38,359 nt of DNA from Utricularia gibba (lineage: Eukaryota > Streptophyta > Magnoliopsida > Lamiales > Lentibulariaceae), in NCBI GenBank assembly GCA_002189035.1, contig NEEC01000218.1, positions 1-38,359 of the forward strand. The letters run 5' to 3'. Positions 34,617 through 38,359 of the stretch are shown piece after piece; the stretch's first letter is position 1, and the number at the start of each line of letters is the position of its first letter. Made by a program: the position numbers and the translations under genes. Under the pieces are notes generated by a model. That model ran no database searches. It was not told the origin of the DNA and saw only the letters and a program-made list of their open reading frames with translations.

Positions 34617-35551
34617 AACTGCATCACGATTTTCGTCGAGTAGGACCCGATGTGGCAAAGGAGTCAGACCGAACCTATGGTCAGAACGAAGTTCCAAAAG
34701 ACATCACCCGCCCAGAAACGACAAGCTTTTCCTTGAGAAACCATGTAGGCAGCCTATTAAAACCCAACGTTAATAAATGCATCACTTTTTTTGACAGGCT
34801 AAAAATGACTCTGGGAGCGAGCCCGACTCGACCTTTTGCCCGATACCGTGCCCCACTAGAGCGCCTCCTCAACTACAAAGCATGCGATTGACAAAAGCAT
34901 TTTGGGTGCTCATGAAATCCTAACTTCAATAACTGCATCACGATTTTCGTCGAGTAGGACCAGATTTGGCAAAGGAGACAGACCGAACCTTGGGTCAGAA
35001 CGAAGTTCACAACGACATCACCCGCCAAAAACGACAAGCTTTTCCTTGAGAAAACCATTGAGGCAGCCTATTAAAACCAACCGTTAATAAATGCATCAAG
35101 TTTTTTGCCGAGCTACAAATGACTATGGGCCCGAGCTCGACTCGACCTCCTACTCGATACCGTTGCCCACGAGAGCACCTTATCAAATATAAAGCATGCG
35201 GTTGAGAAAACCATTTTGGGTGCTCATGAAATCCTAACTTCAATAACTGCATCACGATTTTCGTCGAGTAGGACCGATGTGGCAAAGGAGACAGACCGAA
35301 CCTTGGGTCAGAACGAAGTTCACAACGACATCACCCGCCCAAAAACGACAAGCTTTTCCTTGAGAAACAATGTAGCTATTAAAACCCAACGTTAATTAAA
35401 TGCATCAAGTTTTTTGCCGAGCTACAAATGACTATGGGCCCGAGCTCGACTCGACCTCCTGCTCGATACCGTTGCCCCACGAGAGCGCCTTCAAATATAA
35501 AGCATGCGGTTGAGAAAACCATTTTGGGTGCTCATGAATCCTAACTTCAAT
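34617..35551. repeat. C-B-D higher-order unit 5, second copy (935 bp)
   Basis: Monomers are C at 34617 (GGGAGCGAGCCCG), B at 34931 and D at 35245. The D is full length and continues with GTTGCCCCACGAGAGCGCC, which shows what was lost at 16466 in the first copy. Confidence 0.75.
35392..35399. other. TTAATTAA variant in a D monomer, second copy
   Basis: The sequence GTTAATTAAATGC lies in the D monomer anchored at 35245. It marks the same D position as 16384 in the first copy and so supports their common origin. Confidence 0.85.
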
Positions 35552-36798
35552 AACTGCATCACGATTTTCGTCGAGTAGGACCCGATGTGGCAAAGGAGTC
35601 AGACCGAACCTTGGTCAGAACGAAGTTCCAACGACATCACCCGCCCAGAAACGACAAGCTTTTCTTGAGAAACTATGTAGGCAGCCTATAAAGCCGAACG
35701 TTAATAAATGCATCAATTTTTTTGCCGGGCTACAAATGACTCTGGGCCGAGCTCGACTCGACCTCCTGCTCGATACCGTTGCCCCACGAGAGCGCCTTAT
35801 CAAATATAAAGCATGCGGTTGAGAAAACCATTTTGGGTGCTCATGAATCCTAACTTCAATAACTGCATCACGATTTTCGTCGAGTAGGACCCGATGTGGC
35901 AAAGGAGTCAGACCGAACCTGGTCAGAACGAAGTTCCAAAAGACATCACCCGCCCAGAAACGACAAGCTTTTCCTTGAGAAACTATGTAGGCAGCCTAAT
36001 AAAGCCGAACGTTAATAAATGCATCAATTTTTTTTGCCGGGCTACAAATGACTCTGGGCCGAGCTCGACTCGACCTCCTGCTCGATACCGTTGCCCACGA
36101 GAGTGCCTTATCAAATATAAAGCATGCGGTTGAGAAAACCATTTTGGGTGCTCATGATATCCTAACTTCAATAACTGCATCACGATTTTCGTCGAGTAGG
36201 ACCCGATGTGGCAAAGGAGTCAGACCGAACCTATGGTCAGAACGAAGTTCCAAAAGACATCACCCGCCAGAAACGACAAGCTTTTCCTTGAGAAACCATG
36301 TAGGCAGCCTATTAAAACCCAACGTTAATAAATGCATCACTTTTTTTTGACAGGCTAAAAATGACTCTGGGAGCGAGCCCGACTCGACCTTTTGCCCGAT
36401 ACCGTTGCCCCACTAGAGCGCCTCCTCAACTACAAAGCATGCGATTGACAAAAGCATTTTGGGTGCTCATGAAATCCTAACTTCAATAACTGCATCACGA
36501 TTTTCGTCGAGTAGGACCAGATTTGGCAAAGGAGACAGACCGAACCTTGGTCAGAACGAAGTTCACAACGACATCACCCGCCAAAAACGACAAGCTTTTC
36601 CTTGAGAAAACCATTGAGGCAGCCTATTAAAACCAACCGTTAATAAATGCATCAAGTTTTTTGCCGAGCTACAAATGACTATGGGCCCGAGCTCGACTCG
36701 ACCTCCTACTCGATACCGTTGCCCACGAGAGCCTTATCAAATATAAAGCATGCGGTTGAGAAAACCATTTTGGGTGCTCATGAAATCCTAACTTCAAT
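35552..36798. repeat. E, A, C, B tail of the second 19 kb copy
   Basis: The anchors are 35552 (E-like, with CTTTTCTTGAG), 35861 (A), 36173 (C, with the GATATC variant before its core at 36156) and 36488 (B). The last three match 16667, 16981 and 17289. The correspondence with the first copy ends within or just after the B monomer. Confidence 0.65.
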
Positions 36799-38359
36799 AA
36801 CTGCATCACGATTTTCGTCGAGTAGGACCCGATGTGGCAAAGGAGTCAGACCGAACCTATGGTCAGAACGAAGTTCCATCACCCGCCAGAAACGACAAGC
36901 TTTTCCTTGAGAAACCATGTAGGCAGCCTATTAAAACCAACGTTAATAAATGCATCACTTTTTTGACAGGCTAAAAATGACTCTGGGAGCGAGCCGACTC
37001 GACCTTTTTGCCCGATACCGTGCCCACTAGAGCGCCTCCTCAACTACAAAGCATGCGATTGACAAAAGCATTTTGGGTGCTCATGAAATCCTAACTTCAA
37101 TAACTGCATCACGATTTTCGTCGAGTAGGACCAGATTGGCAAAGGAGACAGACCGAACCTTGGGTCAGAACGAAGTTCACAACGACATCACCGCCCAAAA
37201 AAACGACAAGCTTTTCCTTGAGAAACCATTGAGGCAGCCTATTAAAACCAACCGTTAATAAATGCATCAAGTTTTTTGCCGAGCTACAAATGACTATGGG
37301 CCGAGCTCGACTCGACTCCTACTCGATACCGTTGCCCCAGAGCACCTTATCAAATATAAAGCATGCGGTTGAGAAAACCATTTTGGGTGCTCATGAAATC
37401 CTAACTTCAATAACTGCATCACGATTTTCGTCGAGTAGGACCGATGTGGCAAAGGAGTCAGACCGAACGGTCAGAACGAAGTTCCAAAAGACATCACCCC
37501 GCCAGAAACGACAAGCTTTTCCTTGAGAACCATGTAGGCAGCCTATTAAAACCAACGTTAATAAATGCATCAATTTTTTTTTGCCGGGCTACAAATGACT
37601 CTGGGGAGCTCGACTCGACTCCTGCTCGATACCGTTGCCCCACGAGAGCGCCTTATCAATAAAAGCATGCGGTTGAGAAAACCATTTTGGGTGCTCATGA
37701 AATCCTAACTTCAATAACTGCATCACGATTTTCGTCGAGTAGGACCCGATGTGGCAAAGGAGTCAGACCGAACCTATGGTCAGAACGAAGTTCAAAAGAC
37801 ATCACCCCCAAACGACAAGCTTTTCCTTGAGAAACCATGTAGGCAGCCTATTAAAACCAACGTTAATAAATGCATCATTTTTTGCAGGCTAAAATGACTC
37901 TGGGAGCGAGCCGACTCGACCTTTTGCCCGATACCGTGCCCACTAGAGCGCCTTCAACTACAAAGCATGCGATTGACAAAAGCATTTTGGGTGCTCATGA
38001 AATCCTAACTTCAATAACTGCATCACGATTTTCGTCGAGTAGGACCAGATTGGCAAAGGAGACAGACCGAACCTTGGTCAGAACGAAGTTCACAACGACA
38101 TCACCCGCCAAAAAACGACAAGCTTTTCCTTGAGAAACCATTGAGGCAGCCTATTAAAACCAACGTTAATAAATGCATCAAGTTTTTTGCCGAGCTACAA
38201 ATGACTATGGGCCGAGCTCGACTCGACCTCCTACTCGATACCGTTGCCCACGAGAGCACCTTATCAAATATAAAGCATGCGGTTGAGAAAACCATTTTGG
38301 GTGCTCATGAAATCCTAACTTCAATAACTGCATCACGATTTTCGTCGAGTAGGACCCGA
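36799..38359. repeat. B/C-like monomers beyond the duplicated segment
   Basis: The anchors are 36799 (C), 37102 (B), 37412 (A/C mixture), 37716 (C), 38016 (B) and 38326 (cut by the window end). The C units use GGGAGCGAGCCGACTCG and the B units at 37102 and 38016 have GATTGGC. At the same place after the first copy (17600 onward) E/F dimers are found instead, so this stretch is not a third 19 kb copy. It may belong to another part of the array. Confidence 0.65.

Larger units (their letters stand above)
17600..36700. repeat. 19 kb tandem unit, copy 2
   Basis: This is the second copy of the segment described for positions 1-17600. It adds the E/F dimers from 17600 to 19134, whose partners would lie before the window. 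Small differences from copy 1 are mostly one- to three-base indels, with local changes in the A blocks, where class E-like variants (CCTTGGTC, ATTAAAACC) are mixed in. The end near 36.7 kb is where the monomer order stops matching copy 1. Confidence 0.7.
1..38359. repeat. Satellite DNA array, ~310 bp monomer, ~124 head-to-tail copies
   Basis: The whole window is a tandem array. The word AACTGCATCACG recurs at 121, 433, 744, 1052, 1358, 1642, 1952 and so on to 38326, giving 124 occurrences counted by hand (the copy at 25638 has a one-base loss just before it). The mean spacing is about 310.6 bp. All copies lie on the same strand and I saw no inversion. Each monomer usually carries HindIII (AAGCTT), NsiI (ATGCAT) and SphI (GCATGC) palindromes, and most also carry SacI (GAGCTC). 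No non-satellite sequence was seen anywhere. Open frames up to 177 codons occur only because some monomers lack stops in one frame. They overlap on both strands, break at indels and resemble no protein family I know, so none is annotated. Satellites of this kind mark centromeric, pericentromeric or subtelomeric heterochromatin; which one applies here cannot be told from the sequence. Confidence 0.98.

Noticed and set aside
1-38359. CRISPR array
   Set aside because: Repeats are about 310 bp and directly adjoin one another. There are no short repeats with unique spacers and no cas genes.
1-38359. 5S rDNA array (tandem unit of ~300 bp, with GTCAGAACGAAGTTCC recalling a short 5S motif)
   Set aside because: Only a few bases agree. 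The internal control region and the rest of a 120 nt 5S gene are not found in any monomer class, and no T-run terminator follows a gene-like segment.
1-38359. Telomeric or interstitial telomere repeats
   Set aside because: No run of TTTAGGG, TTAGGG or similar short units was seen. A subtelomeric position is possible but not supported by the window.

Overview
The window is one uninterrupted head-to-tail satellite DNA array and contains no gene that I can support. About 124 copies of a roughly 310 bp monomer run in the same orientation from the first base to the last. I placed an anchor word (AACTGCATCACG) by hand in every copy, from position 121 to position 38326. The mean spacing is about 310.6 bp and most spacings fall between 297 and 317 bp. 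The exceptions are one short unit of 284 bp and one fused interval of 434 bp. No transposon, tRNA, rRNA, CRISPR array or unique sequence interrupts the array, and both edges cut through a monomer. This points to a eukaryotic nuclear genome and constitutive heterochromatin (centromeric, pericentromeric or subtelomeric). A plant is plausible from monomer length and style, but I do not recognise the satellite family and name no species.

The monomers fall into classes that I call A to F by diagnostic variants. They are arranged at several nested levels: a 310 bp monomer; alternating dimers of about 615 bp (B with C or D; E with F); a four-monomer higher-order repeat of about 1.24 kb, C-B-D-B; and a tandem duplication with a period near 19.0 kb (about 61-62 monomers). 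Layout of the first copy: E/F dimers (1-1641), A block (1642-4139), B with mixed A/C (4140-6302), second A block (6303-8480), B/C dimers leading into C-B-D-B tetramers (8481-16466), a deletion junction at about 16466, then A-C-B (to about 17599). The second copy repeats the order: E/F dimers (17600-20679), A block (20680-23162), B/C (23163-25328), A block (25329-27492), B/C/D tetramers (27493-35551), then A-C-B to about 36.6 kb. Past that point the correspondence is lost and B/C-like monomers fill the rest.

The two 19 kb copies share the class order, hybrid monomers, a missing half-tetramer and many small private variants, so they are related by descent. Each copy also carries its own later changes. 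Copy 1 has a run of monomers with GATATC and a deletion of roughly 180 bp at 16466. Copy 2 has scattered monomers with a one-base deletion in CTTTTCCTTGAG. A block of about 41 bp in every monomer, with a short dyad ACGATTTTCGT at its centre, is almost free of variation across all copies while small indels are frequent elsewhere. That is the strongest candidate for a functional element.
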